Positions 25,412 to 35,979 of a stretch of 64,000 nucleotides of DNA are shown piece by piece (position 1 is the first letter of the stretch; each line of letters starts with the position of its first letter). The position numbers and the translations under genes are program-made. A model generated the notes under the pieces. The model was not told the origin of the DNA, made no database searches, and saw nothing but the letters and a program-made list of their open reading frames with translations. Source of the stretch: Pannonibacter carbonis. GTDB lineage: Bacteria; Pseudomonadota; Alphaproteobacteria; Rhizobiales; Stappiaceae. Where the stretch lies: contig NZ_PUDR01000006.1 in NCBI RefSeq assembly GCF_003012935.1, forward strand, positions 124,001-188,000, read 5' to 3'.

Positions 25412-25432
25412 AGCTCAAACATGTGTACGACC

Positions 25433-27805
25433 TTAGAAGCGGGTACCGCCGGACAGGCGGAACACCTGGGTCTGGTCGCCCTTCTGCTTCATGATCGGCC
25501 AGGCGAAGTCCATGCGCAACGGACCGAACGGGGACACCCAACGGACGCCGAAGCCGGCAGATGCACGCAGGTCGAAGCCGTTCGAATTGACACCATTGGT
25601 GCCGACCGCCTTGATCAGCTTGGAATCGGCATCCCACAGCGAACCGGCATCGGCGAAGACTGCGCCGCTCAGGCCGAACTCTTCCGGGATGACCGGGAAG
25701 GGGAAAGTCGCTTCCAGCGTACCAGCAACATAGAAACGCCCGCCAATCGCATCGCCCGTCTTGCGGTCACGCGGACCGATGCCACCGTTCTCGAAGCCGC
25801 GAACCATGTCGCCGCCCATCATGAACTGGTCGGAAATGCGAAGACGCTTGCTGCCCAGGGCCTGGATATGACCACCACGCAGGGTGATGTTGCCGACGAT
25901 ACCAGCGTCCGGATAGATCTCCTTGTAGAGACGCCCTTCCGCAGTCGTGCGGATAAACTGAGCGTCACCACCGATACCGGCGAATTCCTGCTGGAACTTG
26001 CCATAGAGGCCGTCCGACGGATTCTGGTTGCTGTCGAGGGTGTTGTAGATCAGCGCGTAGCCGGCCAGCGACGTGAGGTAAGTACCAAGCGAGTCGCAAA
26101 CCGCCGGAGACAGATCCGGGTTCTTCGAGCAGTTAGACAGACCTGTCGCCAGCTTCTTCGGATCGGTGATCTTGGTCTCATAGATGTTGTAGAACAGCTT
26201 GAGAGCCAGCTCATCTTCCCGAAGCGGCAGAGTGAAGCCAAAGCCACCGCCGGTCACGTCTTCCTTGTAGCTGCGGTAGTCGTTCTTGTCCGAAACGCGG
26301 CGATATGCGTCAAGGTCGAGCGCGATACGACGACCGAGGAAGAACGGCTCACGGAACTGGAACTCGTAGTTCTGCGAAGACTTGCCGCCGCCGACACCAA
26401 CGCGAACATACTGGCCACGGCCAAGGAAGTTCTTCTCGCTGATCGAAACATCACCAATGATGCCATCGGATGTCGAGTAACCGATGCCGAACGAGACTTC
26501 GCCGGTTGCCTGTTCCTCGACATCAACGTTGATGATCACGCGATCGGGCGAGCTGCCGCGCTCGGACGTGATCCGCACTTCCTTGAAGAAGCCGGTGTTG
26601 CGCAGCCGGCGCTCGGCCTTGTCAAGCAGGACACGATTGAACGCATCGCCTTCGGCAAGATCAAACTCGCGGCGGATTACATACTCACGGGTGCGATCGT
26701 TGCCGCGGATGTTGATCCGCTCGACATAGGCACGCGGACCTTCCTCGATGTTGTACACGAGGTCGATCGTCTTGGTCTCGTAATTGCGGAGGGCGCGCGG
26801 GCGCACTTCCGCAAAGGCATACCCATCTTCAGACACCTTCAGAGTGATGTCTTCCAGCGTCTGCTCGACACGGCGCGAATTATACGTATCACCGGACCGG
26901 GTGCGTACGTTGCCCTTCAGCGCTTCCGGATCGATCGAGGACAGCGAGCTCTGGATCTCGACATTGCCGATTTCGTATTTCTCGCCTTCCTCAACGGTGA
27001 AGGTGACGAAGAACACGTTCTGTTCGCGATCAAGATCGGCGCTGGTGGCAACGATGCGGAAATCGGCGTAACCGTTCTGGTAGTAGAACTGGCGCAGCAG
27101 TTCCTGATCGGCAGCGAGGCGATCCGGGTCATAGGTGTCCGTGCTGCGCAGCCAGCTCAGCAGCCCGCTTTCACGGGTACGAATGACTTCCCGCAGACGA
27201 CGGTCACTGAAATTGCCGTTGCCGATGAAGGTGATGCGCTCGACACCGGTCTTTTCACCCTCTGAAATCTCGAACACGAGATCAACGCGGTTGTTACCGC
27301 GATCAATGATCTTCGGCTCCACGGACGCCCGATAGCGACCTGTGCGGCGATAGGCTTCCAGAATATTCTGAACGTCGGACTGCACCTTCGAGCGCGTCAG
27401 CATGGAGCGCTCGGTGGTCCGCACAGCCGTCTTGAGCTGGTCGTCGGAAACGCGGCGATTGCCTTCGAAAGAAACACGACCGATGACCGGGTTCTCTTTC
27501 ACGGTGACAACGAGCGTGCCGCCTTCGGAACTGATGCGGACGTCCTCAAACAGACCCGTCGCAAACAGCGCCTTCAGGGACTCATCAACATCAGCCGCAG
27601 AATAGGACCGGCCACGCTGGATTGTCAGGTAGCTGACAACCGTCTCGCCCTCGATGCGCGTATTGCCACGCACAACGATATTGCCGGCGACCGCGGCTTC
27701 AGCGCTCGTGACAGAAAGACCGAACGGGTCAGGAATGATCCCGCCAGCCACAAAGAGCGGTGCCGACAAAATAACGGCACGAGAAATTTTCCGCAGTCGC
27801 TGCAT
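25433..27805 (-). CDS. bamA: Outer membrane protein assembly factor BamA
   Basis: The 790-residue outer-membrane barrel folds and inserts other beta-barrel proteins. A signal peptide with a long n-region ends near TSAEA-AVAGN. Five POTRA repeats follow (NIVVRGNTRIEGETV, GRVSFEGNRRVSDDQL, GVERITFIGNGNFSDRRLREV, EIGNVEIQSSLSS, YVERINIRGNDRTREYVIRREF). The C-terminal barrel contains the MMGGDMVRGFENGGIGPRD loop with the RGF motif and ends in TQVFRLSGGTRF, a classical aromatic C-terminal signal. It follows rseP, the usual neighbour. Confidence 0.96.
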   Translation of the reverse strand: MQRLRKISRAVILSAPLFVAGGIIPDPFGLSVTSAEAAVAGNIVVRGNTRIEGETVVSYLTIQRGRSYSAADVDESLKALFATGLFEDVRISSEGGTLVVTVKENPVIGRVSFEGNRRVSDDQLKTAVRTTERSMLTRSKVQSDVQNILEAYRRTGRYRASVEPKIIDRGNNRVDLVFEISEGEKTGVERITFIGNGNFSDRRLREVIRTRESGLLSWLRSTDTYDPDRLAADQELLRQFYYQNGYADFRIVATSADLDREQNVFFVTFTVEEGEKYEIGNVEIQSSLSSIDPEALKGNVRTRSGDTYNSRRVEQTLEDITLKVSEDGYAFAEVRPRALRNYETKTIDLVYNIEEGPRAYVERINIRGNDRTREYVIRREFDLAEGDAFNRVLLDKAERRLRNTGFFKEVRITSERGSSPDRVIINVDVEEQATGEVSFGIGYSTSDGIIGDVSISEKNFLGRGQYVRVGVGGGKSSQNYEFQFREPFFLGRRIALDLDAYRRVSDKNDYRSYKEDVTGGGFGFTLPLREDELALKLFYNIYETKITDPKKLATGLSNCSKNPDLSPAVCDSLGTYLTSLAGYALIYNTLDSNQNPSDGLYGKFQQEFAGIGGDAQFIRTTAEGRLYKEIYPDAGIVGNITLRGGHIQALGSKRLRISDQFMMGGDMVRGFENGGIGPRDRKTGDAIGGRFYVAGTLEATFPFPVIPEEFGLSGAVFADAGSLWDADSKLIKAVGTNGVNSNGFDLRASAGFGVRWVSPFGPLRMDFAWPIMKQKGDQTQVFRLSGGTRF

Positions 27806-27963
27806 ATCCGAGCTATGCCTTTTTCAATTGAGACCGGATTAGGGCCTTCGTCAGATTCTCAGCATCCGGCATGGTTTTTACATCCTTTTGCCGAATACGC
27901 AACCGCAAGCCTCACCCGAAACGGATTTCATTTGAAGGCGTTGCGGCCATGTCACGCCTGCGG

Positions 27964-29100
27964 TCACCCGCCTGCGAGACGCGATACATCATTCCATGTC
28001 GCAAACACCATCAGCATCAGGACCAGGGCGATACCGATCCGGAAACCGACATCCTGAACCCGCTCGCTCAAGGGTTTGCCACGTACGGCTTCCACCGCGT
28101 AGTAGACCAGATGGCCACCATCCAGCATCGGGACGGGCATCAGGTTGAGAAGACCGATGGACACCGAGAGGACGGCCGCCAGTTGCAGGAGAGGAATGAT
28201 CCCCAGCTCCGCCACTTGTCCGGAGACCTGCGCCACCCGGATCGGGCCACCCAGTTGATCGGCCGACTCCCGGCCCGTCACCACCTTGGACAGATAATCG
28301 AGCGTGCGGGCGGCGATGAACCAAGTCTCGCGCGCGCCTTCGGCCACGGCCTCCACCGGTCCGTACTGGACCCGGGTCAGGTCCGCCTGGGCCGGCGACC
28401 GGGTAACACCGAGAAGACCAACCTTCTGGGTACCGCCGAAGCCGTCGGAGATTTCCTTGTACTGGGGCGTCACGACGACACGCACCACCTCCCCCTTGCG
28501 GTCGACATCCAGCGTCAGCGGGACATCGGCGCTCGCAGAGACGATCCGCTGCAGATCGGTGAAGGTGGTGATCTGCCGACCATCAACAGAAAGAACAAGA
28601 TCGCCGGGCTGCAGGCCGGCCTGTTCGGCGGCGCTGCCCGGATGGATCTCCTGCAGCAGCGGGGTCGTGACCACCTTGCCATAGATACCGAACACAAAGG
28701 CAAAGATCACGATGGAAAGAAGGAAGTTGGCAATGGGCCCGGCTGCAACGACTGCGGCCCGCTGCCAGACTGGCTTCGCCGGGAACGTCCCAGCCCGCTC
28801 GGCATCGGTCATACCGGCAAGCCCTGAGCGATCCGGCATGCTGGCCGCATTCTCGTCGCCCGCAAACTTTACATATCCACCGAGGGGAATCAGGCTGAGT
28901 TTCCAGCGCGTGCCGTGGCGGTCATTGAAACCGGCCAGTTCGCGGCCGAATCCGACCGAAAATGCATCCACCCGCACCCCGCACCAGCGGGCAACGAGAA
29001 AGTGGCCAAGCTCATGGAAAAACACGACAATCGTCAGGACAAACAAAAAGGCGGCGAGCATCGTCACCGACTGGGTCAGATAACCTGAAACAAGGTCCAT
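27964..29100 (-). CDS. rseP: RseP-type site-2 intramembrane metalloprotease
   Basis: This 378-residue inner-membrane zinc protease cleaves transmembrane anti-sigma factors or signal peptides within the membrane. The zinc motif HELGH lies at residues 29-33, a single PDZ domain covers about residues 120-215 (AGLQPGDLVLSVDGRQI), and the third ligand motif is NLMPVPMLDGGHLVYY. E. coli RseP has two PDZ domains; one is common in alphaproteobacteria. It is between dxr and bamA, as in most alphaproteobacteria. Confidence 0.92.
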   Translation of the reverse strand: MDLVSGYLTQSVTMLAAFLFVLTIVVFFHELGHFLVARWCGVRVDAFSVGFGRELAGFNDRHGTRWKLSLIPLGGYVKFAGDENAASMPDRSGLAGMTDAERAGTFPAKPVWQRAAVVAAGPIANFLLSIVIFAFVFGIYGKVVTTPLLQEIHPGSAAEQAGLQPGDLVLSVDGRQITTFTDLQRIVSASADVPLTLDVDRKGEVVRVVVTPQYKEISDGFGGTQKVGLLGVTRSPAQADLTRVQYGPVEAVAEGARETWFIAARTLDYLSKVVTGRESADQLGGPIRVAQVSGQVAELGIIPLLQLAAVLSVSIGLLNLMPVPMLDGGHLVYYAVEAVRGKPLSERVQDVGFRIGIALVLMLMVFATWNDVSRLAGG

Positions 29101-29272
29101 ACGCTTTTCCTACGCCGAGGGAGGCGGACCAGAGGGGCCTCCCCGTTACCAGAACCCTAAAGCTCAAATCGTAATTGTAGTTTAACATAGCGACACAGGT
29201 TCGCGCTGGCCAGCCCGGAACACATGACGCGCAAGATGCATGCGGGATAATTGCGGAGCATCGGCTGGCGTG

Positions 29273-30523
29273 TCAGGCGGCCCGGCGCGCAATCGCCTGC
29301 ATGGCCTGCCGCCGGGCGGCCGCATCCAGATCCAGAACTGCCTCGACCGAAGCCGGTGCCGTGAGCGCATGCGCGCCGGACATCACCTCCAGAACATCGG
29401 CAACCACTGCGGCAATATCGAGAAACCCGATGTGCCCGGAGAGGAAGGCGGCGACGGCTTCCTCATCAGCGGCATTGAGCGCGGCAGGCGCCCCGCCGCC
29501 ATTGCGCATGGCGGTCAGAGCCAGGCCAAGCGCTGGAAAGCGTTCCGGGTCCGGCGCCTCGAATGTCAGGGTTGCGAGCCGGGCGAGATCCAGCCGGGCG
29601 ACCGGCAGATCCAGGCGGTGCGGCCAGGCCAGGCAATGGGCGATGGGCGTGCGCATGTCGGGACTGCCCATCTGCGCCAGAAGCGAGCCATCCTTGTACT
29701 GCACCATGCCGTGGATCACGGACTGGGGATGCACCAGGACATCCAGTTGATCATGGGAAAGCGGGAACAGATGTGAGGCTTCGATCACCTCCAGTCCCTT
29801 GTTCATCAGTGTGGCGCTGTCGATCGTGATGCGGCTGCCCATGTCCCAGTTGGGGTGGCGCAGGGCCTCTGCCGGGGTAACGTGTCGCATTTCCTCAAGC
29901 GACGTGGTGCGGAACGGACCGCCGGACGCCGTCAGGACGACTTTCTCGACCTCGGCAAGGTTGCGGCTTTCCAGCACCTGGAAAATGGCATTGTGCTCGC
30001 TGTCCATCGGCAGGACGGCAACCTGCTGTCGCCGGGCTTCCGCCATGAACAGGTCGCCGGCGCAGACCAGGCACTCCTTGTTGGCAAGCGCGATGGTGCG
30101 TCCTGCCCGCAGGGCGGCGAAGGTCGGTGCAAGACCTGCGGCCCCGACGATGCCAGCGACGACGATATCGGCCGGATGGAGCGCGGCCTCGGCAACGGCG
30201 GACGGCCCTGCCCCGCTCGCGATCCCGCTTCCCGACAGCGCTTGCGCCAGACGGTCTTGCCCTTGCGGATCGGCAAGGGCCGCAAAACGCACCTTGAACT
30301 CGCGCGCCAGTGCCGCCAGTTCGTCGGCACGCCGGCCAGCGACCAGGGCGACCACCTCATAGCGGTCCGGATGATGGCGGACAATGTCGAGCGTGCTCTT
30401 GCCAATGGAGCCGGTGGCGCCGAGCACAACGAGACGGACAGGCTGTACGGATCGGGACAGACGCGATGCCGGATCAGCCTCAAGGCCCGGTGCCGCGGAA
30501 ACGAAACGGTTGCTGGGGGTCAC
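29273..30523 (-). CDS. dxr: 1-deoxy-D-xylulose 5-phosphate reductoisomerase
   Basis: The 416-residue NADPH enzyme makes 2-C-methyl-D-erythritol 4-phosphate, the committed step of the non-mevalonate isoprenoid pathway that feeds UppS in the same cluster. The NADPH motif VVLGATGSIGKSTLDIVRHH starts near residue 31, followed by metal and substrate motifs PMDSEHNAIFQVLE and LTASGGPFRTTSLEEM, and DMGSRITIDSATLMNKGLEVIEA. The start is a GTG at 30523 behind AAGGGAC, which gives a longer than usual N-terminal tail of about 28 residues. Confidence 0.94.
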   Translation of the reverse strand: MTPSNRFVSAAPGLEADPASRLSRSVQPVRLVVLGATGSIGKSTLDIVRHHPDRYEVVALVAGRRADELAALAREFKVRFAALADPQGQDRLAQALSGSGIASGAGPSAVAEAALHPADIVVAGIVGAAGLAPTFAALRAGRTIALANKECLVCAGDLFMAEARRQQVAVLPMDSEHNAIFQVLESRNLAEVEKVVLTASGGPFRTTSLEEMRHVTPAEALRHPNWDMGSRITIDSATLMNKGLEVIEASHLFPLSHDQLDVLVHPQSVIHGMVQYKDGSLLAQMGSPDMRTPIAHCLAWPHRLDLPVARLDLARLATLTFEAPDPERFPALGLALTAMRNGGGAPAALNAADEEAVAAFLSGHIGFLDIAAVVADVLEVMSGAHALTAPASVEAVLDLDAAARRQAMQAIARRAA

Positions 30524-30541
30524 GACAGTCCCTTGTTTGGG

Positions 30542-31402
30542 TCAGCCAAGGCCAAGGCCGGAGACCGGTTCATGCAGGGTGCCGCCCAGCAGAAGGCCCA
30601 TAAGCGCGGCGGCAACCGAGGCAGCGACAAGGCCGTCGACCCGGTCCATCATGCCGCCATGCCCTGGGATGAGAGCCCCGGAATCCTTGACGCCGAAGCG
30701 GCGCTTGACGGCGGATTCCGCAAGATCTCCGATCTGAGACACCACAGACAGTACGATGGCGAGGCCGAACCAGACCAGCAAGCCCTCACGGCCATAAAAG
30801 GCAGCGGCACCAACACCTGCCAGAGCGCCGGCAACCAGTCCGCCAATGGCTCCCGACCAGGTTTTCTTCGGCGAGATACGAGACCACAGTTTCGGTCCAC
30901 CGAACCGGCGACCGACAAAATAGGCGGCAATGTCGGTCACCCAGACAGTTGCAATGAGGAAGAAGCTGAAGGCCTCGCCGATCTCGCCGCGACGAACGAC
31001 CAGCAATGCGCCGACAGACAGGGTCGCGTAGAGCAAGCCTTCTGCGGCCCAGCGGCCGGGCCGCGCGCCGCCTGCGGCCGCATAAAGCGCTGCTGTCGCG
31101 CCGGCAAGGCCTGCCAAGGCAGCCAGTTCATAGGAGAGGTGTACCAGGATTGTGAAGGCCAGAACCGAAGCATAGCCGAGAAGCGGTACAAGACCGGTTT
31201 TCGGCGCACCGATGATCAGCAGCCATTCACGCAGGATCACCAACCCGCCAAAAGCAATCAAGACCGTATAGGGCTCCTCGCCCCACCAGACAACCGCCAG
31301 AACAAGCGGCCCGAGCACCAGGGCCGAAAGGACGCGGGCGCGCAAGTCCGACGCCGGACGCCGGGGTGCTCCGTCTCCGGAGCCAGTATCAGTTCCGCCC
31401 AT
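30542..31402 (-). CDS. cdsA: Phosphatidate cytidylyltransferase (CDP-diglyceride synthase)
   Basis: The 286-residue polytopic membrane enzyme makes CDP-diacylglycerol for phospholipid synthesis. About eight hydrophobic segments begin with VLSALVLGPLVLAVVWWG. The CTP_transf_1 signature lies in the C-terminal half, SAVKRRFGVKDSGALIPGHGGMMDRVDGL, and GRRFGGPKLWSRISPKKTWSGAIGG precedes it. Its ATG overlaps the uppS stop by one base (TGATG). Confidence 0.94.
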   Translation of the reverse strand: MGGTDTGSGDGAPRRPASDLRARVLSALVLGPLVLAVVWWGEEPYTVLIAFGGLVILREWLLIIGAPKTGLVPLLGYASVLAFTILVHLSYELAALAGLAGATAALYAAAGGARPGRWAAEGLLYATLSVGALLVVRRGEIGEAFSFFLIATVWVTDIAAYFVGRRFGGPKLWSRISPKKTWSGAIGGLVAGALAGVGAAAFYGREGLLVWFGLAIVLSVVSQIGDLAESAVKRRFGVKDSGALIPGHGGMMDRVDGLVAASVAAALMGLLLGGTLHEPVSGLGLG

Positions 31403-32181
31403 CAGCCCCCTCCCGCCGACACCGCACCAAACCGCCGCTCGCGCGCGGAAAACGCATCGAGAGCCGCGTCAAAGGCTGCAGCATCGAAATCCGGCCACAT
31501 GACCGGCGAGAATACGAATTCCGCATAGGCGGCCTGCCAGAGCAGGAAGTTCGACAGGCGCTGTTCGCCGCTGGTGCGGATGATGAGGTCCGGGTCGGGA
31601 ATGTCCGACGTATCGAGCCGGGACGAAATGTCCTGCTCGCTGAGGCTTGCCGGATCGAGTTGCCCGGCAGCCGCAGCTTCGGCCAACTGACGTGCTGCCC
31701 TGAGGATCTCGTCCCGCCCTCCGTAGTTGAAGGCCACAACGAGAGTCATGCCGGTGTTGGCGCGGGTCAGGGCCTCCGCCTCATCAAGCAGGGCGCAAAT
31801 GCCAGGCTCAAGGCCCGCGCGAGCGCCTATGACACGAACGCGTATGTTGGCCTGGTGCAATTCCGACAGGTCACGTTGAACGAAGCGGCGCAGCAACCCC
31901 ATCAGGAAGCTCACTTCGGTCGGCGGCCTGCTCCAGTTCTCGGAGGAGAAACTGTAGACTGTGACAAAGTCGATGCCGCGCTGCCCGGCATGCCGGATGG
32001 CACCGCGCAGGGCATCGAGACCTTGGCGATGACCTTCTGTCCGGGGGAGCCCACGCGCATTGGCCCAGCGACCGTTGCCATCCATGATGATGGCAACATG
32101 CCGCGGAACGCCATGTCGCTTGGCGGCCTCCCGAGGGATCTGACCGGGCTTCAGCAAACCGCTGTCAGGACTGGTTGTCAT
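31402..32181 (-). CDS. uppS: Undecaprenyl diphosphate synthase (cis-prenyltransferase)
   Basis: The 259-residue enzyme builds the C55 lipid carrier for peptidoglycan. The substrate P-loop [26 protein letters not shown] with catalytic Asp begins near residue 30, then [21 protein letters not shown] and the C-terminal [26 protein letters not shown]. All are intact. It is 31 bp after frr and overlaps cdsA. Confidence 0.95.
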   Translation of the reverse strand: MTTSPDSGLLKPGQIPREAAKRHGVPRHVAIIMDGNGRWANARGLPRTEGHRQGLDALRGAIRHAGQRGIDFVTVYSFSSENWSRPPTEVSFLMGLLRRFVQRDLSELHQANIRVRVIGARAGLEPGICALLDEAEALTRANTGMTLVVAFNYGGRDEILRAARQLAEAAAAGQLDPASLSEQDISSRLDTSDIPDPDLIIRTSGEQRLSNFLLWQAAYAEFVFSPVMWPDFDAAAFDAALDAFSARERRFGAVSAGGG

Positions 32182-32212
32182 TCACACCCTCGGCGCCGCG
32201 CGGGATCAGGTC

Positions 32213-32776
32213 TCAGACCTGGGAAATTTCCTGCTGCTTCTTGTCCAGCATGCTGTCGACTTCCGCGATGCGGCCATCCGTCAGCTTCTGGACGTCATCC
32301 GAGGCGACGCGCGCGTCATCCTGGCTGATCTTGCTGTCTTTTTCGAGTTTCTTGATCAGGTCCATGCCGTCGCGGCGGACATGGCGAATGGAAACCTTCG
32401 CCGCTTCCGCATACTTGTGCGCGACCTTGATGAGTTCCTGGCGCCGCTCCGCGTTCAGCTCCGGGATCGGCAGACGCAGCAGCTGGCCATCGATCACCGG
32501 GTTGAGACCGAGGCTCGATTCGCGGATTGCCTTTTCGACGGCGCTGACCATGCCCTTGTCCCAGACCTGGATCGCGACCATGCGCGGCTCGGGAACCGAT
32601 ACGGTGCCGACCTGGGCAATCGGCATGGTCTGGCCATAGGCGGTCACGACAATCGCATCAAGCATGCTGGAAGATGCGCGGCCGGTGCGCAGACCCGACA
32701 ATTCGGTTTTCAGTACGCCGAGTGCACCCTGCATCCGACGCTCAAGATCTCCAAGATCGACACCTTCTACCGGCAT
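32213..32776 (-). CDS. frr: Ribosome recycling factor
   Basis: The 187-residue factor splits post-termination ribosomes together with EF-G. Domain I helices carry [25 protein letters not shown] and the C-terminal helix ends [24 protein letters not shown]. It lies 182 bp after pyrH; that space shows no gene. Confidence 0.95.
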   Translation of the reverse strand: MPVEGVDLGDLERRMQGALGVLKTELSGLRTGRASSSMLDAIVVTAYGQTMPIAQVGTVSVPEPRMVAIQVWDKGMVSAVEKAIRESSLGLNPVIDGQLLRLPIPELNAERRQELIKVAHKYAEAAKVSIRHVRRDGMDLIKKLEKDSKISQDDARVASDDVQKLTDGRIAEVDSMLDKKQQEISQV

Positions 32777-32958
32777 TTTGATCCTCGCAATTCATGTTTG
32801 TAGGGGCCCGGACGGGCCGGGGCGCAACGATGGCACAATCTTGTTCAAAGACAAGAATTACCGAACCATTGCAACGATAATCACACCCAGTCCCCATGCC
32901 TTTGCTCTCGCTCCGGCCACTGAACGGACGAACGGTGCGAAAGCCCGGCGGGACTGAT

Positions 32959-33681
32959 TCAGGCTGCGCTGACCACAGTATAGCGGCCACGCTGCAGAAG
33001 CACATCCACAAGCGAACCGGGCGTGTGGATGGAGAAGACAACAACAGGGATCCTGTTGTCCCGGGCGAGCGCGATGGCTGTCGTATCCATGACCTTGAGA
33101 TTGCGGTTGATCACATCGTCATAGGTCAGTTCGGTGTAGCGCTCGGCATGCGGATTGATCTTCGGATCCTCGGAATAGATGCCGTCGACCTGTGTGCCTT
33201 TCAGGAAGGCGTCGCACTTCATCTCGGCCGCACGCAGCGCCGCACCCGAATCGGTGGTGAAGAACGGGTTGCCCGTGCCGCCAGCGAAAACGATGACGTC
33301 ACCGTCTTCCATGTAGCGCTCGGCACCACGCTGGGTAAACGTCTCGCAGATCGAGGGCACAGGCACCGCAGACAGCACGCGAGCCGGCACTTCCTGGCGA
33401 CGCAGGGCATCGGCCAGGGTCAGGCTGTTCATGACGGTCGCCAGCATCCCCATGTGATCGCCGGTAACCCGGTTGCCGCCCTTTGCGGCAACGGCGACAC
33501 CGCGGAAGATGTTGCCGCCACCCACCACCAGGCCGACCTGCGCGCCGAGCTTGACCGCGTTGGCCACTTCCACCGCAATGCGCTCGACGACCGAGGGATC
33601 GATGCCGAAAGGCTGGCTGCCCATCAGGGCTTCACCGGAGAGTTTCAGCAGGACCCTGCGCCAGCGCAACGTGGTGGTCAT
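32959..33681 (-). CDS. pyrH: UMP kinase
   Basis: The 240-residue hexameric kinase phosphorylates UMP to UDP. It has the amino-acid-kinase fold: RVLLKLSGEALMG at the N-terminus, VGLVVGGGNIFRG, and DGIYSEDPKINPHAERYTELTYDD near the C-terminus. I chose ATG 33681 because GAAGG sits seven bases upstream; a GTG at 33687 is an alternative. A strong terminator separates it from tsf, so it probably has its own promoter. Confidence 0.95.
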   Translation of the reverse strand: MTTTLRWRRVLLKLSGEALMGSQPFGIDPSVVERIAVEVANAVKLGAQVGLVVGGGNIFRGVAVAAKGGNRVTGDHMGMLATVMNSLTLADALRRQEVPARVLSAVPVPSICETFTQRGAERYMEDGDVIVFAGGTGNPFFTTDSGAALRAAEMKCDAFLKGTQVDGIYSEDPKINPHAERYTELTYDDVINRNLKVMDTTAIALARDNRIPVVVFSIHTPGSLVDVLLQRGRYTVVSAA

Positions 33682-33733
33682 CGGCACACCTTCTTTTGTG
33701 TTTATGGAACGACGGAAATCAAACAGCAGTCAG

Positions 33734-33760
33734 AAAAAAGGCGCCGGGGTCGCCGGCGCC
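33734..33760 (-). terminator. Intrinsic terminator after tsf
   Basis: An 8-bp stem GGCGCCGG / CCGGCGCC with a 5-base loop is followed on the minus strand by six Ts (complement of 33734-33739). It ends the rpsB-tsf transcription unit 8 bp past the tsf stop. Confidence 0.88.
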
Positions 33761-33768
33761 TTTGGCAT

Positions 33769-34692
33769 TCAGTGGCCGGCGGCCGCGGCCACTTCGGCCG
33801 CGAAGTCCGTTTCTTCTTTCTCGATGCCTTCACCGAGAGCGAAGCGGACGAAGCCGGTGAGCTTCACAGGGGTGCCAAGATCCTTGGCCAGGGCCTCGAC
33901 GGCCTGTTCAACGGTCTTCTCCGGGTCGATGACAAACGCCTGCTTCACGAGGGTCACTTCCTCGTAGAACTTGCGGATGCGGCCTTCCACCATCTTCTCG
34001 ATGATGTTGTCCGGCTTGCCGGACTCGCGCGCCTGCTCGATGAACACGTTGCGCTCACGCTCGACAACGGCCGGATCCAGCTGGTCGACGTTCAGCGACA
34101 GCGGGCTGGTGGCGGCGATGTGCATGGCGATCTGGCGGCCGAGACCGTTCAGCTTGTCCTTGTCACCGGCCGATTCCAGCGCGACGAGCACGCCGATCTT
34201 GCCAAGACCGTCGGTCACAGCGCTGTGGATGTAGGTGGCGACAACGCCTTCCGACACGGCCAGTACGGCAGCACGGCGCAGGGTCATGTTCTCGCCGATG
34301 GTGGCGATGTTGTCCTTGATGACGGCATCAACGGACTTGTCGGCACCCGGGTAGGTCGCGGCAGAGATCGCCTCGACATCAGAACCGGTCTCGATTGCGA
34401 CGCTGACTACGTCGCGGACGAGCTTCTGGAAGCCATCGTTGCGCGCAACGAAGTCTGTCTCGGAATTCAGCTCGATCACTGCGGCCTTGATTCCGTGGGA
34501 GGCAACGCCAACCAGACCTTCAGCGGCAACACGGCCAGCCTTCTTGGCAGCCTTTGCAAGGCCTTTGGTGCGCAGCCAGTCGATTGCTGCTTCCATGTCG
34601 CCGCCCGTCTCGTTCAGGGCAGTCTTGCAGTCCATCATGCCCGCGCCGGTCTTCTCGCGGAGCTCTTTTACCATCGCTGCGGAAATGCTCAT
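33769..34692 (-). CDS. tsf: Elongation factor Ts
   Basis: The 307-residue nucleotide exchange factor recycles EF-Tu. The N-terminal UBA-like helix [22 protein letters not shown] and the Phe/Asp core motif [17 protein letters not shown] (here [14 protein letters not shown]) are present. It follows rpsB, the universal partner, after an unusually large 306-bp gap. Confidence 0.96.
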   Translation of the reverse strand: MSISAAMVKELREKTGAGMMDCKTALNETGGDMEAAIDWLRTKGLAKAAKKAGRVAAEGLVGVASHGIKAAVIELNSETDFVARNDGFQKLVRDVVSVAIETGSDVEAISAATYPGADKSVDAVIKDNIATIGENMTLRRAAVLAVSEGVVATYIHSAVTDGLGKIGVLVALESAGDKDKLNGLGRQIAMHIAATSPLSLNVDQLDPAVVERERNVFIEQARESGKPDNIIEKMVEGRIRKFYEEVTLVKQAFVIDPEKTVEQAVEALAKDLGTPVKLTGFVRFALGEGIEKEETDFAAEVAAAAGH

Positions 34693-34998
34693 CGAACGCC
34701 TCGTGGATCGGGGGTTACAATTGTTGCCCGGTTTAGCGCATGCGCCACCGCGGCTTTATGACGATATGCATGGGTTATTCACACATATCGGGCCCTCGCT
34801 GATGCCGTCTGGCAAGCAGACAACCTGAGGGCCGGGCGAATTCTACGGACAGTCACGGAACGGGCCATTGGGCCCAGCGATCCCGGACTTGCCCAGGAGA
34901 CCTGCTCCCGAAAGACAGGAACAGGGCAGGAAACCGAATGACCGGCGGCCATTCGAGACAGGCGGCGCAGCGGAGGTCCGCTGCGCCTGCCGTCAAAC
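34693..34998. other. rpsB-tsf intergenic region with a long hairpin
   Basis: These 306 bp contain no gene. Directly after the rpsB stop lies a hairpin with arms GGCGCAGCGGA (34964-34974) and TCCGCTGCGCC (34977-34987). It has no T-run on the minus strand, so it may be a partial terminator or RNA processing site that sets the rpsB to tsf ratio. Confidence 0.5.
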
Positions 34999-35772
34999 TC
35001 AGGCGTCAGCCTGTTCGCCGTCGGCCAGGACCGGCTCGACCGGAGCGGCTTCCGAAGCGCCGACATCCATGCCCATGTTGCCCTGGGCGCGCGAGATGCC
35101 GTCGATGGCAGCGCGGGCGATCAGGTCGCAATAGAGCTGCAGCGCACGGCCGGCGTCGTCGTTGCCCGGGACCGGATAGGTGATGCCTTCCGGCGAGCAG
35201 TTCGAATCAAGGATCGCAGCGACCGGGATGCCCAGACGACGGGCTTCCTGGATGGCGATTGCCTCGCGGTTGGTGTCGATCACGAAGATCAGGTCCGGCA
35301 GGCCGCCCATGTCCTTGATGCCGCCCAGGTTCCGCTCGAGCTTCTCGCGCTCGCGGTCCATGAACAGCTTTTCCTTCTTGGTCAGGCCCGAGGTGTCCGT
35401 CGACAGGACTTCCTCAAGCTTGCGCAGGCGCTGGATCGAACCGGAAATGGTCTTCCAGTTGGTCAGCATGCCGCCGAGCCAGCGGGCGTTGACGAAATAC
35501 TGCGCGGAGTTGCGCGCGCATTCGGCAACAGCTTCCTGGGCCTGGCGCTTGGTGCCGACGAGCAGCACGCGGCCGCCATTGGCGACAGTGTCGCTGACGA
35601 CCTTCAGGGCCTGGTGCAGCAGCGGAACGGTCTGCGCGAGGTCGATGATGTGGATGTCGTTGCGAACGCCGAAGATGTACGGCGCCATGCGCGGGTTCCA
35701 GCGGTGCTTCTGGTGACCGAAGTGAACGCCTGCTTCCAGCAGCTGACGCATGGTGAAATCGGGCAAAGCCAT
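34999..35772 (-). CDS. rpsB: Small ribosomal subunit protein uS2
   Basis: This 257-residue ribosomal protein has uS2 signatures: [20 protein letters not shown] at the N-terminus, [14 protein letters not shown], and [32 protein letters not shown]. The C-terminal tail [17 protein letters not shown] is acidic. It is transcribed from the promoter at 35897-35925. Confidence 0.96.
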   Translation of the reverse strand: MALPDFTMRQLLEAGVHFGHQKHRWNPRMAPYIFGVRNDIHIIDLAQTVPLLHQALKVVSDTVANGGRVLLVGTKRQAQEAVAECARNSAQYFVNARWLGGMLTNWKTISGSIQRLRKLEEVLSTDTSGLTKKEKLFMDREREKLERNLGGIKDMGGLPDLIFVIDTNREAIAIQEARRLGIPVAAILDSNCSPEGITYPVPGNDDAGRALQLYCDLIARAAIDGISRAQGNMGMDVGASEAAPVEPVLADGEQADA

Positions 35773-35896
35773 GGCCCTAAACTCCTGATTTTTCCGGTTA
35801 TGACCTCCACGGGGAGTGCAGCGACGGCATCAAGCCGCAACGGACACCGGACGGAACCGGGCATGCCGGATCCTTCCCCGTGTGTGGAATGGGCGC

Positions 35897-35925
35897 CTTA
35901 TAGGCGTCGAATTCTCGAAACACAA
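35897..35925 (-). promoter_or_regulatory. rpsB promoter
   Basis: On the minus strand TTGTGT (complement of 35920-35925), a 17-bp spacer and TATAAG (complement of 35897-35902) form a strong sigma-70-type promoter about 125 bp before the rpsB start. Confidence 0.72.
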
Positions 35926-35979
35926 GCCCTTAGGCTACTTCAGACACAAGACACCAGATCCCAACCCGGACGCAGGATC

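Noticed and set aside
32896-34761. Plus-strand frame of 621 codons opposite pyrH and tsf
   Set aside because: It lacks a ribosome site and motifs and is entirely antisense to pyrH and tsf with a terminator in the middle.
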